Origin: Ruminococcus flavefaciens
Lineage (GTDB): Bacteria; Bacillota; Clostridia; Oscillospirales; Ruminococcaceae
DNA length: 62,645 bases
Direction of reading: 5' to 3'
Assembly: GCA_002310115.1 (NCBI GenBank)
Contig: DBYI01000087.1
Span: 1 to 62,645, forward strand
Part shown: one piece after another, positions 42,556 to 51,779 of the stretch
Position numbering within the stretch: position 1 is the first letter of the stretch
Layout of the letters: each line of letters opens with the position of its first letter
The notes under the pieces: generated by a model
The model's database searches: none
Told to the model about the DNA's origin: nothing
Seen by the model: only the letters and a program-made list of their open reading frames with translations
Made by a program: the position numbers and the translations under genes

Positions 42556-43950
42556 ATGAAAAAAATTATTGCAATAAGCATTCTAACACTATTTTCAGCT
42601 TTTTCATGTAATAATTCAAGAGCATCAACTACATCACAAAAAGTTCATGAAAACACTTTATCTGTTGAAGATGAAACTGTAAAACATTCAGAAGACGATA
42701 TCATATTAACGATGGCAATAAGTGCCGAAAATCCATATATAATCAACGGGAAAGACGTTGTTAAAGAATTTAATAATGCAGATAATGGATATAAAATTGT
42801 TCTCAAGGACTATGCTGAAGATATAGATAAAACAATAGTTAATTCAAAAGAAACTTTAGATAATTATAATATGAAGTTGTATCTTGATATAATGGAAGGC
42901 GGTAATATTGATATTATACCTAATATTTTTTCAGACAACGGAAAATTTATAAATTTGGCTGAAAAAGGTGCTTTTTCAGATTTGAATATGTATCTTGACT
43001 CTGATACTGAAATCAATCATGATACACTATATGACAATGTCCTTCGCGCTTGTGAAATGAATAATAAATTGACATATATGCCTCTTTGTTTTTCTATAGA
43101 TACTCTTGCAGGACCTACTAAATATGTTGGAAGAAAAGAGAATTGGACATTTGACGAAATGAAAGAGCATTGGGAAAAAATGCCTGATGGTTCAACAATC
43201 AGCGGACATAAAACCAAAGATTATGTTTATTTTACCTTGCTTCGAGGTGTTTTGAGTTCCTTTATTGATTATGATAAGGCTGAATGTCATTTTGATTCAA
43301 AAGAATTTGTAAACATACTTGATTTTATAAATTCTTTTGATGATTTCACTGGATATAAAGAGGATATGAACTATAATTCTTCTTTGTTCCTTTTTGAAGA
43401 TATTATTTACAGTTTCAGAAAATTCCACAATAATCCATATCGTGAGTATTACGGAATAGATGAAGCAATAACATATGTAGGTTATCCTTCTTCAGATAAT
43501 GCTGGATCATATTTTAATGTTTCAACAGATACAATAGCTATAAGCGCTATGTCTTCTGCTGACAAACAAAAAGGAGCATGGGAATTTATACGCATGCTTG
43601 TCTCTTATGAGAATCAATATAAAAGCACATCAAATTATGACGATGAATTTCCTATAAACAAAAAAGCCTTTGAAGATATGGGAAAAGATCTGTATATTCA
43701 TGAAAACGAATCAAATATCGTAGAAAAATTTGAAGGCGATGTAGATGAAGGTTTCCTTTCAAAAGACGAATATGACCAACTTGTTAATCTAATAAATAGC
43801 ATTAAAAAGATTAATCTTGATATGGAAGATGATGTATTTAATATCATAAACGATGAGATATTTGCAATGTTTGCTGGAGAAAAAGCACCTCAACAGATAG
43901 CAGAAAATATACAAAATCGTGTTCAACTTCTTGTAAGTGAACGAAGTTGA
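42556..43950 (+). CDS. Solute-binding lipoprotein, family 1-like
   Basis: This 464-residue protein has a lipoprotein signal (LFSAFSC, lipid-modified Cys near residue 18). The rest has features of family 1 extracellular solute-binding proteins: an N-lobe with a DIIPNIFSDNGKF-type segment and SDLNMYLDSD, and the C-lobe phrase TIAISAMSSADKQKGAWEFI followed by FPINKKAFEDM. Usual sugar permeases are absent next to it. AGGTGAT precedes ATG 42556; a GTG at 42547 is less likely. Base composition is AT-richer than neighbouring genes. It may sense or capture a ligand for the island's membrane protein. Confidence 0.8.
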   Translation: MKKIIAISILTLFSAFSCNNSRASTTSQKVHENTLSVEDETVKHSEDDIILTMAISAENPYIINGKDVVKEFNNADNGYKIVLKDYAEDIDKTIVNSKETLDNYNMKLYLDIMEGGNIDIIPNIFSDNGKFINLAEKGAFSDLNMYLDSDTEINHDTLYDNVLRACEMNNKLTYMPLCFSIDTLAGPTKYVGRKENWTFDEMKEHWEKMPDGSTISGHKTKDYVYFTLLRGVLSSFIDYDKAECHFDSKEFVNILDFINSFDDFTGYKEDMNYNSSLFLFEDIIYSFRKFHNNPYREYYGIDEAITYVGYPSSDNAGSYFNVSTDTIAISAMSSADKQKGAWEFIRMLVSYENQYKSTSNYDDEFPINKKAFEDMGKDLYIHENESNIVEKFEGDVDEGFLSKDEYDQLVNLINSIKKINLDMEDDVFNIINDEIFAMFAGEKAPQQIAENIQNRVQLLVSERS

Positions 43951-44008
43951 AACAATTCTGAAATTGTTGACCTTAACACCCTTTGAAATAAACATTTGGA
44001 GAATAATT

Positions 44009-44527
44009 ATGAATAATAAAATAATAAAAAAATTACTTGCACTATTATCAGCAGGAATCATTAATACAACAATGCTTATGGGAATTACTGCTTCTGCTAA
44101 TACAAACAAATATAGTTGGAACACTTATTATGGAACAGCTGTTTACGCGAATGGAAGCAGTATTCCTTATCATGAAGTCCTTGTAGATGGCTGGAAAGAC
44201 ACGTCATCTTCTATTTATATTGAAAACAATGGTTATCGTGATTGGGATAATTTTTATTGTGTATATGTAACTGTATATGGAAGATATAGCTATGAAGATA
44301 GGTGGACATCTCATTGGGTTGACTCTTGCCCTCAATATTGGGGATCATTAAATACCAGAAATATACGAGTACGTAATGGAGATAAGCGCCTTATCCGTCA
44401 GTATGTTAATGAAAATGGATATCAAATTGCAAAAGTCTTTATCAGAGACTGTGCCGTTAGAAATTCAAATGGAAAAGTAGCTTTTGATACAAATAGCGAA
44501 ACTCAAGGTTATCCAACAGCTAACTAA
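44009..44527 (+). CDS. Small secreted aromatic-rich protein
   Basis: This protein has 172 residues from ATG 44009 (GGAG site; the frame to 43937 overlaps the previous gene). A signal peptide (MNNKIIKKLLALLSAGIINT, cleavage near ASA/NTN at 29) is followed by about 143 residues rich in Tyr, Trp and Asn, with Cys residues in FYCVYVTVYG, VDSCPQYW and IRDCAVRN. It resembles secreted structural or bacteriocin-like proteins only in style; no family was recognised. Gene spacing (58 bp after, 38 bp before) suggests one operon with its neighbours. Confidence 0.75.
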   Translation: MNNKIIKKLLALLSAGIINTTMLMGITASANTNKYSWNTYYGTAVYANGSSIPYHEVLVDGWKDTSSSIYIENNGYRDWDNFYCVYVTVYGRYSYEDRWTSHWVDSCPQYWGSLNTRNIRVRNGDKRLIRQYVNENGYQIAKVFIRDCAVRNSNGKVAFDTNSETQGYPTAN

Positions 44528-44565
44528 AAATCTTAATATTTGATTAAAAATCAAAGGGTGTTAAA

Positions 44566-45444
44566 ATGAGCAATTTACAGAACGAAATTAAAAAATCTTT
44601 ATTTAATATTTATTTCATAACCATTTGTACTTTGGGAACAATCATTTCATTAATTTATTCATACGAGTCAATAAAAACATATCATGATTACTGTAACCAT
44701 GTTAATTTTGATGAAATACTTCCACAAAACACGCTTTCCCCTACTATTAGCGCTTATACAATGTGGATAGGTGGAACTAAATTAGAAGATATAAAACCTT
44801 GCAAGATCTTTTTTATATTTACAATACTTGCTGCCGTGCTTCCCTTTTCATGGTCATATTGTACAGAAAGACGAAAAGCCAAAAAGAATAAGCATGAATT
44901 TAATGATGATATAAAATATAGAATTTTCAAATATATAGCTGTTTTCATTTCATCCGGATTAATTGCAGCTATTCCTCTGCTAATTAATCTGATTTCTATA
45001 TTGTTGTTTATTCCAGCGGTAACTCCTGATCCTGTATATGATATTTATTATGGAGAATTCTCTAATAGTTTACTTGGAAATATTTTTTATTCAAGTCCTA
45101 TAATATATGAGATGTTATATATTCTTATCTTTTTTGCTTTTTGTGGACTGTTAGGTTGTGTAGGTTATGCATTCTCTCTTATAATAAAACATGAGATCGT
45201 TGCTATTACATCACCAATATTACTACTTGTTGCTACTTATTTCTTAAATAACAGAATTCATATCGGGTATGATTTTTTTTCACCAATTAGTTACATGAAA
45301 GTTGCTGATGTAATGTTGAGGAACTATAAAACATTATTTATTGAAATGCTTATTATGTTTTTAGTTTCGCTTTTCATAGTTGTAATAATGAAAAATAAAC
45401 ACAAGAATAATGGAGTCATTAATATCGCGGAGAATAATGCATGA
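44566..45444 (+). CDS. Multi-pass membrane protein (ABC-2 permease-like)
   Basis: This 292-residue protein has about six membrane segments (near 14-34, 82-101, 122-150, 184-207, 215-236 and 262-283), a cytoplasmic-looking basic loop (TERRKAKKNKHEFND) and a large extracellular loop between the first two. The layout resembles ABC-2 type permeases, but no ATPase gene is present in the island. It overlaps the next gene by 4 bp. It may transport or anchor the secreted protein, or confer immunity. Confidence 0.7.
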   Translation: MSNLQNEIKKSLFNIYFITICTLGTIISLIYSYESIKTYHDYCNHVNFDEILPQNTLSPTISAYTMWIGGTKLEDIKPCKIFFIFTILAAVLPFSWSYCTERRKAKKNKHEFNDDIKYRIFKYIAVFISSGLIAAIPLLINLISILLFIPAVTPDPVYDIYYGEFSNSLLGNIFYSSPIIYEMLYILIFFAFCGLLGCVGYAFSLIIKHEIVAITSPILLLVATYFLNNRIHIGYDFFSPISYMKVADVMLRNYKTLFIEMLIMFLVSLFIVVIMKNKHKNNGVINIAENNA

Positions 45445-46025
45445 AAAATAGAATAATAAAAGTCACAGTTTTAAGTTTATTAGTTATGATATTCGGGATA
45501 AGAGTATATTCCGTTAATTCAAAAACACGATATCCTATAAATAAATATTACGAAAACCACGAAGAAGTTGACATAGGAAACGACTTTTTTGATAATAACG
45601 CAGAAAATATGGAAGGATATTCCATAAATGTTAAAGAAACAGAATTAATCACGATAGAAGAATTTTATAACAGATATGATGTAGAAAATAAGGAGAAATT
45701 TATCAATTCAGATTATGTTTTTCTTGTTAAAGTCAATTTCAAGAATAAAGATAATAAATACGGTGAAAATGCAGGAATTGATTTAGGACAATATATGATA
45801 ACAAACGGAGCGTATATGAATTATTGTGACAGAAATGCATATACGTATGTAAATGAGTTTAAATCTTTAACCTTTTCTCTCAAAGAAGGAACTGATAAAG
45901 ATTTTGTTATTCCGTTTACAATTAATAAAACACATATGCCTGAAGAAAAATTTGCAAAAGGTGAACCACAACTGATTATCTCACTTTACCCAACACGTAA
46001 GGCTATTTCCTTATATAGCAATTAA
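45441..46025 (+). CDS. Membrane-anchored extracytoplasmic protein (possibly DUF5028)
   Basis: This 194-residue protein has one N-terminal membrane segment (VTVLSLLVMIFGIRVYSV, residues 8-25) and an extracytoplasmic beta-rich domain (VFLVKVNFKNKDNKYGENAG, TFSLKEGTDKDFVIPFTINK). It resembles DUF5028-like proteins that follow ABC-2-type permeases in Clostridia, a tentative match from memory. It shares a 4-bp start/stop overlap with the membrane protein gene, so the two products probably work together. Confidence 0.68.
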   Translation: MKNRIIKVTVLSLLVMIFGIRVYSVNSKTRYPINKYYENHEEVDIGNDFFDNNAENMEGYSINVKETELITIEEFYNRYDVENKEKFINSDYVFLVKVNFKNKDNKYGENAGIDLGQYMITNGAYMNYCDRNAYTYVNEFKSLTFSLKEGTDKDFVIPFTINKTHMPEEKFAKGEPQLIISLYPTRKAISLYSN

Positions 46026-46355
46026 TCACTATATATTCACTATAAATTTTGTCCAACGCAATGCGACACTTTGTTTGTTTACAAGAATAAACACTTCATA
46101 AAAAGCTCTATTTTTTCGGTGATAATATTAAGCTAACGCCAAACGGGCTAGTTCCTTAACTTTCCTTTTTGTAATCCACTGCTGAATATAACGCTCCGAT
46201 TGAGCATCCATGTCCTGCGAAATTGAGCTCAGACGTCGCTAAGAATGAGCATTGACAAATATAGTTTTATGCTACAAGAAATATGCTTTACTCACAGAGA
46301 GGATAGGGCAACGCTGAATAGCGATCTGAGCGTCCTGTGAGGTTTACAAGTAATG
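46026..46355. other. Gene-free interval after the island
   Basis: No plausible ORF or promoter is seen. The interval contains scattered short inverted repeats (for example around 46185-46260) but no recognised RNA. It probably consists of degraded mobile DNA. Confidence 0.5.
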
Positions 46356-46388
46356 GGCGATGTCAGCGATATGCTGCATCGCCTTTTT
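46356..46388. terminator. Long-stem terminator
   Basis: GGCGATG-T-CAGC pairs with GCTGCATCGCC, followed by TTTTT. Confidence 0.75.
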
Positions 46389-46438
46389 CATTGCTTGGAA
46401 ACGTAAGCGATAAACCTCTGGTTCGGGCAGAGCCCGAT

Positions 46439-46462
46439 GAGCCGAAGGCTCCTTATTTTTTT
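46439..46462. terminator. Short terminator
   Basis: GAGCC-GAA-GGCTC followed by CTTATTTTTTT. Confidence 0.55.
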
Positions 46463-46471
46463 ATCAAAACT

Positions 46472-46515
46472 GGCTCACTTTTTTATTAGCGCTGTGGCTC
46501 AGTTTTTTATTGACA
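46472..46515. repeat. Candidate solo IS21-family end with internal repeats
   Basis: Two copies of GGCTCA(C/G)TTTTTTATT are spaced 24 bases apart. On the minus strand this reads TGTCAATAAAAAACTGAGCC then AATAAAAAAGTGAGCC, the TG-start plus repeated subterminal motif style of IS21-family ends. No IS21 transposase is nearby. Confidence 0.45.
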
Positions 46516-46595
46516 AAGGCAGTCATATCCGAACCTCCTGTGTTTCAAGTCACACATTGCTGTGTGCTATGATTAGTATACAGGATTCAGATAAG

Positions 46596-46666
46596 TGCGG
46601 TCAACGAACGGCAAGATGCGGTTCAAAGTCCGGCAGTGTGCGGTTGAACTCCCGTGCAGGTGCGGT
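46596..46666. repeat. Degenerate 21-22-bp repeats (TGCGGTT-containing)
   Basis: TGCGGT occurs at 46596, 46617, 46639 and 46661, with intervals of 21, 22 and 22 bases, and flanking bases that also resemble each other. It may be an IS terminal or a protein-binding array. Confidence 0.6.
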
Positions 46667-46835
46667 TCTGTGGTCGGCATATACATTCTGTCTGTGCACG
46701 GCCAACAATCATTCGGAATCGTTGTATGCTTATCCCATATTTCTTTGCAATTGATCGATAGCTACCTTCTACATTTATGTATTCTTGCACTGCCGCAATC
46801 CGTTCTTCATCCGTAAGTCTATTTCGTCTTGACAT
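46623..46835 (-). pseudogene. Transposase HTH fragment (IS3/IS21-type)
   Basis: From the ATG at 46835 (AGGGGGGATTTT upstream) 48 residues match the N-terminal HTH of IS transposase OrfA proteins (LTDEERIAAVQEYINVEGSY, RSIAKKYGISIQRFRMIV). After that the frame runs into unrelated repeat-rich sequence (GRAQTECICRPQNRTC) and stops. It lacks any catalytic domain. Confidence 0.65.
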
Positions 46836-47043
46836 AAAATCCCCCCTTAGAGTTTTCACACTTTTTGTTTTTTCGTGTTTTCACTCTAAGACAGGGGATT
46901 ATATCAATGTCTTTAAACATATGGTAGCAACTAACTCATTTAAAAAATCCTTATTCATATTTTGCTATTATAACGAATTCGGAATGTACTGAATATATCT
47001 GCTCAAATATCCGCTTAACTCAAAACCATCACTCCGCAAGGTA

Positions 47044-47072
47044 TTGACTTTTGAAGCGTGGTATAGTATAAT
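47044..47072 (+). promoter_or_regulatory. Promoter of greA
   Basis: TTGACT, 17-base spacer, TATAAT, 45 bases before the start. Confidence 0.8.
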
Positions 47073-47117
47073 GATATGTAATGCTAATTATTATTAAATA
47101 TTAAGGAGTGCATTGAT

Positions 47118-47588
47118 ATGGCTACAAAGAAGATGTCCAGAGAAAGCTACGACAAGCTCGTTGCTGAGCTCGATGACCTCAAGATCAATAAACGTAAGGA
47201 AGTTGCTGAAAGACTTAAGGTCGCTCGTTCATACGGAGACCTTTCAGAAAACGCTGAATACGACGAAGCTAAAAACGAACAGGCAATCCTCGAAGCTCAC
47301 ATCCAGGAACTTCAGTACACTATCGACAACGCTGAGATCGTTGACGACGAGAGCATTTCTGTCGACGAAATCGGTATGAGCTCCAAAATAACTATAAAAA
47401 GACTCGATACAGGCAAGGTTGAAACATTTACTATCGTTGGTACCAACCACGCTAACGTAAGAGATGGTCTTATCTCAGATGAGTCCCCTATCGGCAAGGC
47501 TGCTATGAAGAAAAGAGTCGGCGATACTTTCATCGTTGAAGCTCCGGCAGGCGAGCTGAAGTTCGAGGTCATAGAGATTTCAAAGTAA
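47118..47588 (+). CDS. greA: Transcription elongation factor GreA
   Basis: This 156-residue protein rescues backtracked RNA polymerase by stimulating transcript cleavage. It has the N-terminal coiled-coil hairpin (1-75) with the tip segment ARSYGDLSENAEYDEAKNEQ, which carries the acidic residues, and a C-terminal FKBP-like domain ending ESPIGKAAMKKRVGDTF. Length is normal. It lies 17 bp before lysS. Confidence 0.96.
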   Translation: MATKKMSRESYDKLVAELDDLKINKRKEVAERLKVARSYGDLSENAEYDEAKNEQAILEAHIQELQYTIDNAEIVDDESISVDEIGMSSKITIKRLDTGKVETFTIVGTNHANVRDGLISDESPIGKAAMKKRVGDTFIVEAPAGELKFEVIEISK

Positions 47589-47605
47589 TCGAAAGGATAT
47601 CAGAA

Positions 47606-49189
47606 ATGAGCGAAAATCAGGTAAACAATCCTGTTCAGGCAGAAGAAGAGCCGGTTCAGGATATTAATATACTAAAGAAGGATCGTCTCGACAAACTTGC
47701 AGATCTCCGCGAACTTGGTCACGATCCATTCACTATTACAAAGTTCAATGTTACAGGCCATGCTGCCGACTACAAGAAAGAGTACGAGGCTAAGGAAGCT
47801 GAAATACTCGCTGCTGTAGGAGATGATGAGGAGAAAAAGGCTGCCGAGCTTGAAAAACTCAACGAAAATATAATCAGTATTGCAGGCCGTATCATGAGTT
47901 GGAGAGATATGGGTAAAGCTAACTTCATCGATGTTCGCGATGCTTCCGACCGTATACAGGTATATGTACGCTCCAACGATGTCGGTGCAGATCTCTTCAA
48001 GGAGTTCAAGAAGAAGTGGGATATCGGTGATATCATCGGCGTTGAGGGATACGTTTTCAGAACTAAAAAGGGCGAGATCTCAATTCATGCCAAGAGTATC
48101 ACTCTTCTCACCAAGTCTCTCCTCCCCCTGCCTGAAAAGTGGCACGGTCTCAAGGACACAGACACAAGATACCGTCAGCGTTACCTCGACCTCGTTATCA
48201 ATCCCGATGTCAAGGATACTTTTGTAAAGCGTTCAAAGATAATTGCTTCTATCAGACGCTATCTCGATAATCAGGGCTTCATGGAGGTAGAAACTCCTAT
48301 GCTCGTTTCAAATGCTGGCGGCGCTGCCGCAAGGCCGTTTGAAACTCACTACAATGCCCTCGATGAAGACGTAAAACTCCGTATCAGCCTTGAGCTATAC
48401 CTCAAGAGACTTATTGTCGGCGGACTCGAAAGAGTTTATGAAATAGGAAGAGTTTTCAGAAACGAAGGCGTTGATACTCGTCATAACCCAGAGTTTACAC
48501 TTATGGAGCTCTATCAGGCATATACCGACTACTACGGAATGATGGACCTCACCGAGAATATGTTCCGTCACGTAGCTCAGGAGGTCTGCGGAACTACCTG
48601 CGTACCATACGGTGAGCACATGATTGACCTCGGTAAGCCGTTTGAGCGCTTAACTATGATCGACGCGGTAAAGAAGTATTCAGGCGTTGACTTCAATGAA
48701 ATAAAGACTCTTGAGGAAGCTCGTAAGATAGCTGACGAAAAGGGCGTTGAGTACGAAGATCGTCACAAGCGTGGTGATATCCTCAACCTCTTCTTTGAGG
48801 CTTTCGTTGAGGAGCACCTCATTCAACCTACATTCATTATGGATCACCCGATTGAAATATCACCTCTCACCAAGAAGAAGCCTGACGCTCCGGAATATGT
48901 TGAGCGTTTCGAGCTGTTCATCACAGGACGTGAGATGTGTAATGCTTACTCCGAGCTTAATGATCCTATTGATCAGCGTGAGCGCTTCAAAGCTCAGGAA
49001 GAAGCTCTCAGTCAGGGTGACGAAGAAGCTAACCGCACTGACGAGGACTTCCTCAATGCTCTCGAGATAGGTATGCCTCCTACAGGCGGTATCGGATACG
49101 GTATCGATCGTCTTGTAATGCTTCTCACAAACAGCTCTTCTATCAGGGACGTTCTTCTCTTCCCGACATTAAAGAGCCTTAATCAGTAA
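47606..49189 (+). CDS. lysS: Lysyl-tRNA synthetase (class II)
   Basis: This 527-residue protein has an OB-fold anticodon-binding domain (60-165, IAGRIMSWRDMGKANFIDVR) and the class II core with motif 1 (MEVETPMLVSNAGGAAARPF), motif 2 (YEIGRVFRNEGVDTRHNPEFT) and motif 3 (GYGIDRLVMLLTNSSSIRDV). An N-terminal extension of about 45 residues is charged. It probably shares the greA promoter. The hairpin at 49202-49222 (GGGCGGC/GCCGCCC) lacks a clear T run. Confidence 0.96.
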   Translation: MSENQVNNPVQAEEEPVQDINILKKDRLDKLADLRELGHDPFTITKFNVTGHAADYKKEYEAKEAEILAAVGDDEEKKAAELEKLNENIISIAGRIMSWRDMGKANFIDVRDASDRIQVYVRSNDVGADLFKEFKKKWDIGDIIGVEGYVFRTKKGEISIHAKSITLLTKSLLPLPEKWHGLKDTDTRYRQRYLDLVINPDVKDTFVKRSKIIASIRRYLDNQGFMEVETPMLVSNAGGAAARPFETHYNALDEDVKLRISLELYLKRLIVGGLERVYEIGRVFRNEGVDTRHNPEFTLMELYQAYTDYYGMMDLTENMFRHVAQEVCGTTCVPYGEHMIDLGKPFERLTMIDAVKKYSGVDFNEIKTLEEARKIADEKGVEYEDRHKRGDILNLFFEAFVEEHLIQPTFIMDHPIEISPLTKKKPDAPEYVERFELFITGREMCNAYSELNDPIDQRERFKAQEEALSQGDEEANRTDEDFLNALEIGMPPTGGIGYGIDRLVMLLTNSSSIRDVLLFPTLKSLNQ

Positions 49190-49240
49190 TATAAACCCAT
49201 TCGGGCGGCTGATTGCCGCCCGTTATCATAAGGATTTACA

Positions 49241-50158
49241 ATGGATAAGAAAGATACTAAAAAAACTGACACAAAAGATGAAAAACTCGATATCAATCCC
49301 AGCCTTTTGAAGAGCAAAAAGGATCTCAGAAAACAGCGCGATGAGGAAACTGCCCGTCAGCAACTTGAAATCGAGCGCCAAAAAGCTAAACTCGAAAAGG
49401 AGAGGCAGGAAGCCTACGAAAAAAAGATACACGACGAAAAAATAGAGCTCATGCGCATGAAACAAGGCATGATCAGTGATGAAGAAGCTACGATTCACGA
49501 AGAAAAGGAAGAAGAGATCAAGCTCACTTTCGGCAAAAAGATAAGCAATTTCTTCTATCATAACAAATGGTGGCTGGGCCTCGGAACATTTTTCGTGGTA
49601 ATGATGACTTTCCTTATTTTCGACCTTGTAAATAAGCCTAACCCTGACTCGACAATACTTATGCTTTGCTACAATGATGATGTCGGATATTCAGAAAATC
49701 TTGAAGAATACTTCACTCAGTTCGGTGAAGATTGCAACGGTAATGGAAAAGTCCTTGTTTCTGTATATTATGTGCCATACACTACAAGCGAATTTGCTAA
49801 CTACAATACCGGTGCTACAGTAAAGCTATCCACTTTACTAAGCAGCAATGAACAGGTAATTGTAATAGGAGACAAACTGACTCTTGGAGGTATTTTCACG
49901 CCTAAAGACGACTTCGTTGACCTGAGTAATCTTTATCCAGACGATCCACATGTAGATAAATATTTCTACTATCTTAAAGGCACAAATTTCGCACAGGCCA
50001 TCGGTATAAACCCAAATAACGTTTCTGATGATATGTTCATTGCAATCCGCAATCCTGATAACCCGATAAATGGTGTGAATGAAAAGTTACAGGAAACATA
50101 TGACAAGGATTTCCCGCTATTTGACAGAATTATAAAGTCCCTGTCATCAGAAAATTAA
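49241..50158 (+). CDS. Hypothetical protein with coiled coil and one membrane segment
   Basis: This 305-residue protein has a charged coiled coil (residues ~20-95, Lys/Glu/Gln heptads), a membrane segment (WWLGLGTFFVVMMTFLIFDL, ~109-128) and an extracytoplasmic domain of about 170 residues (STILMLCYNDDVGYSENLEE..., VIVIGDKLTLGGIF). Some Ruminococcus relatives carry this layout downstream of lysS. It starts after AAGGATTTACA. Function unknown. Confidence 0.7.
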   Translation: MDKKDTKKTDTKDEKLDINPSLLKSKKDLRKQRDEETARQQLEIERQKAKLEKERQEAYEKKIHDEKIELMRMKQGMISDEEATIHEEKEEEIKLTFGKKISNFFYHNKWWLGLGTFFVVMMTFLIFDLVNKPNPDSTILMLCYNDDVGYSENLEEYFTQFGEDCNGNGKVLVSVYYVPYTTSEFANYNTGATVKLSTLLSSNEQVIVIGDKLTLGGIFTPKDDFVDLSNLYPDDPHVDKYFYYLKGTNFAQAIGINPNNVSDDMFIAIRNPDNPINGVNEKLQETYDKDFPLFDRIIKSLSSEN

Positions 50159-50222
50159 AATAATTTGTAATCTTTAAAGTTTTATTCGCTCTGCACCCAG
50201 AAAGTCAGGAGCTGATTCCGCT

Positions 50223-50524
50223 ATGACAAATGAATATGAGGCATTTTATGCCGAATACAACAGCAAATATACAGAGCTTTCGGCAAAAAAAGATGAAATA
50301 GTAAGGTTTGAATTCTCAAAAGGCGGAAATGTGTTTTTCCGAGGTTTGTATACGCCTTTTCTTTCCTTTAAATATGGGCTTTTTACAAACAGCAAGGGAA
50401 AATCGGAAGTGCACTTGTAGGCATGGAAGAAATAACTGGTGATACAATGTATCCGAAAAGCTATCATACCGAGTATGAAGTAACCGATAACAAATTCAAA
50501 CTGATGAAGCAGTGGATAAACTGA
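50223..50524 (+). pseudogene. Small protein gene with a one-base frameshift
   Basis: The frame from 50223 encodes MTNEYEAFYAEYNSKYTELS... up to GLFTNSKGK and then reads SEVHL and stops at 50420. The -1 frame from the same AAAA run reads GKIGSALVGMEEITGDTMYP... to a stop at 50524. Adding one A in the run (50399-50402 region) would restore a continuous 101-residue protein. It is therefore probably a frameshifted gene or sequencing error. No family recognised. Confidence 0.65.
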
Positions 50525-50536
50525 CAGTAAAAAAAC

Positions 50537-50580
50537 AGCCATAACTTTGAAATCATTTTCAAAGTTATGGCTAGTTTTGT
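50537..50580. terminator. Strong terminator
   Basis: AGCCATAACTTTGAAA pairs with TTTTCAAAGTTATGGCT, followed by AGTTTTGTTT; A run upstream allows both directions. Confidence 0.85.
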
Positions 50581-50681
50581 TTCAACAATTATTAAGTTCT
50601 CTGGAAATGCAAATTATAAATAAACAATTGAAATTAAGAAATGCTTGCCTCAGATTCCTTATGAAAGGCAACTCAGCACAT

Positions 50682-51779
50682 TCAATCAAAAACAAGATAG
50701 CTGATAACAGAATTTGACATAAGAAAACCTTTCGGAGTGAGCCATACGCTTTCACCATCGGTCTGAACGTAACCCGCATTCACAAGTGGAGGGAGTTTCT
50801 TTTCAATATCATTTCTGTGCTCAGGAAAATCATCCAGATAAAGGCCCTCCTTCAGCCTTAGCCTAAGCATTGCGTACTCCTCAAATCCACAGGGATTTTC
50901 GTCTGTAACTGTGATCTGCTGTATACCGCTTCTGATAAATCCGGTAATATCACGGTCCACGGCAAATCTTTTCCCGTTGTAACATGAATGAGCCGCAGGG
51001 CCTATTCCGAGGTAATCCTCACATTTCCAGTAGCGGCAGTTGTGTCGGCTTGTATATCCTTCCTTTGCAAAATTCGATACCTCATACTGCATAAAGCCAT
51101 GTTTCTCGAGAAGCTGAACCATTTCAAAGTAAAGCTCCGCCGTTCCATCCTCGTCAGGCAGTTTCCGCTTTATTTCGTCGCAATCAAAAGGCGTACCCTC
51201 CTCTGTCTTGAGAATGTACGCCGAAATGTGCTTGATTGGCAGTTTTGTAAGCTTTTCCACTGAATATTGCAGACTTTCCGGCTTCTGTTCTGGCAGAGCT
51301 ATCATCAAATCGCATGAGATATTTTCAAAACCTGCCCTTTCAGCGTCAAGAACTGCCTGAACAGCTCTTTCAGCACTGTGAACACGCCCAAGCATTTTCA
51401 ATTCGCTGTCTATCATGGACTGAACTCCTATTGATAGACGGTTTACACCTGCATTCCGAAGCTCTGAAAGCTTTTCGGCACTGATTGTACATGGATTGGC
51501 TTCCATAGTGATCTCAGCCTGCTGGTCAAGTAAGAAACTTCTCCGTATCTCACTGAGTATGCTCTCTATCTGCATTGAAGTGAGCAAAGAAGGAGTACCG
51601 CCGCCCAGATAGACCGTATCAACTTTGCGGTCAGCTTCAGAGTAATGCCGTAAATTGCGTAAAACTGCAACAGTATAGTCCTCAGCTGCCTGTTTTGTCC
51701 ATTTTACAGAGTAAAAATCGCAGTAACCGCACTTTTTTCCGCAGAATGGCACATGAATGTAAATACCAAGATCTCTCAT
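50682..51779 (-). CDS. hemW: HemW-like radical SAM protein
   Basis: This 365-residue protein has the radical SAM CxxxCxxC cluster motif (VPFCGKKCGYCDFY, Cys13, Cys17, Cys20) and the family phrases GGGTPSLL and RLSIGVQSMIDSELKMLGR. It is of the HemW type (heme chaperone, formerly called an oxygen-independent coproporphyrinogen oxidase), and the HNCRYWKCEDYLGIGPAAHS segment agrees. Length is normal. It overlaps the upstream zinc-ribbon gene by 4 bp. Confidence 0.9.
   Translation of the reverse strand: MRDLGIYIHVPFCGKKCGYCDFYSVKWTKQAAEDYTVAVLRNLRHYSEADRKVDTVYLGGGTPSLLTSMQIESILSEIRRSFLLDQQAEITMEANPCTISAEKLSELRNAGVNRLSIGVQSMIDSELKMLGRVHSAERAVQAVLDAERAGFENISCDLMIALPEQKPESLQYSVEKLTKLPIKHISAYILKTEEGTPFDCDEIKRKLPDEDGTAELYFEMVQLLEKHGFMQYEVSNFAKEGYTSRHNCRYWKCEDYLGIGPAAHSCYNGKRFAVDRDITGFIRSGIQQITVTDENPCGFEEYAMLRLRLKEGLYLDDFPEHRNDIEKKLPPLVNAGYVQTDGESVWLTPKGFLMSNSVISYLVFD

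Noticed and set aside
46026..46355. tRNA or riboswitch in the gene-free stretch
   Set aside because: No cloverleaf, T-loop GTTCRA signature or known aptamer motif could be identified.
46437..46754. 105-codon plus-strand ORF in the IS debris
   Set aside because: Its sequence is generated by IS-end repeats and the 22-bp array; no ribosome site.
49202..49222. GGGCGGC/GCCGCCC hairpin as lysS terminator
   Set aside because: No adequate T run follows and the next gene starts within about 20 bases, so read-through is likely; not listed as a feature.
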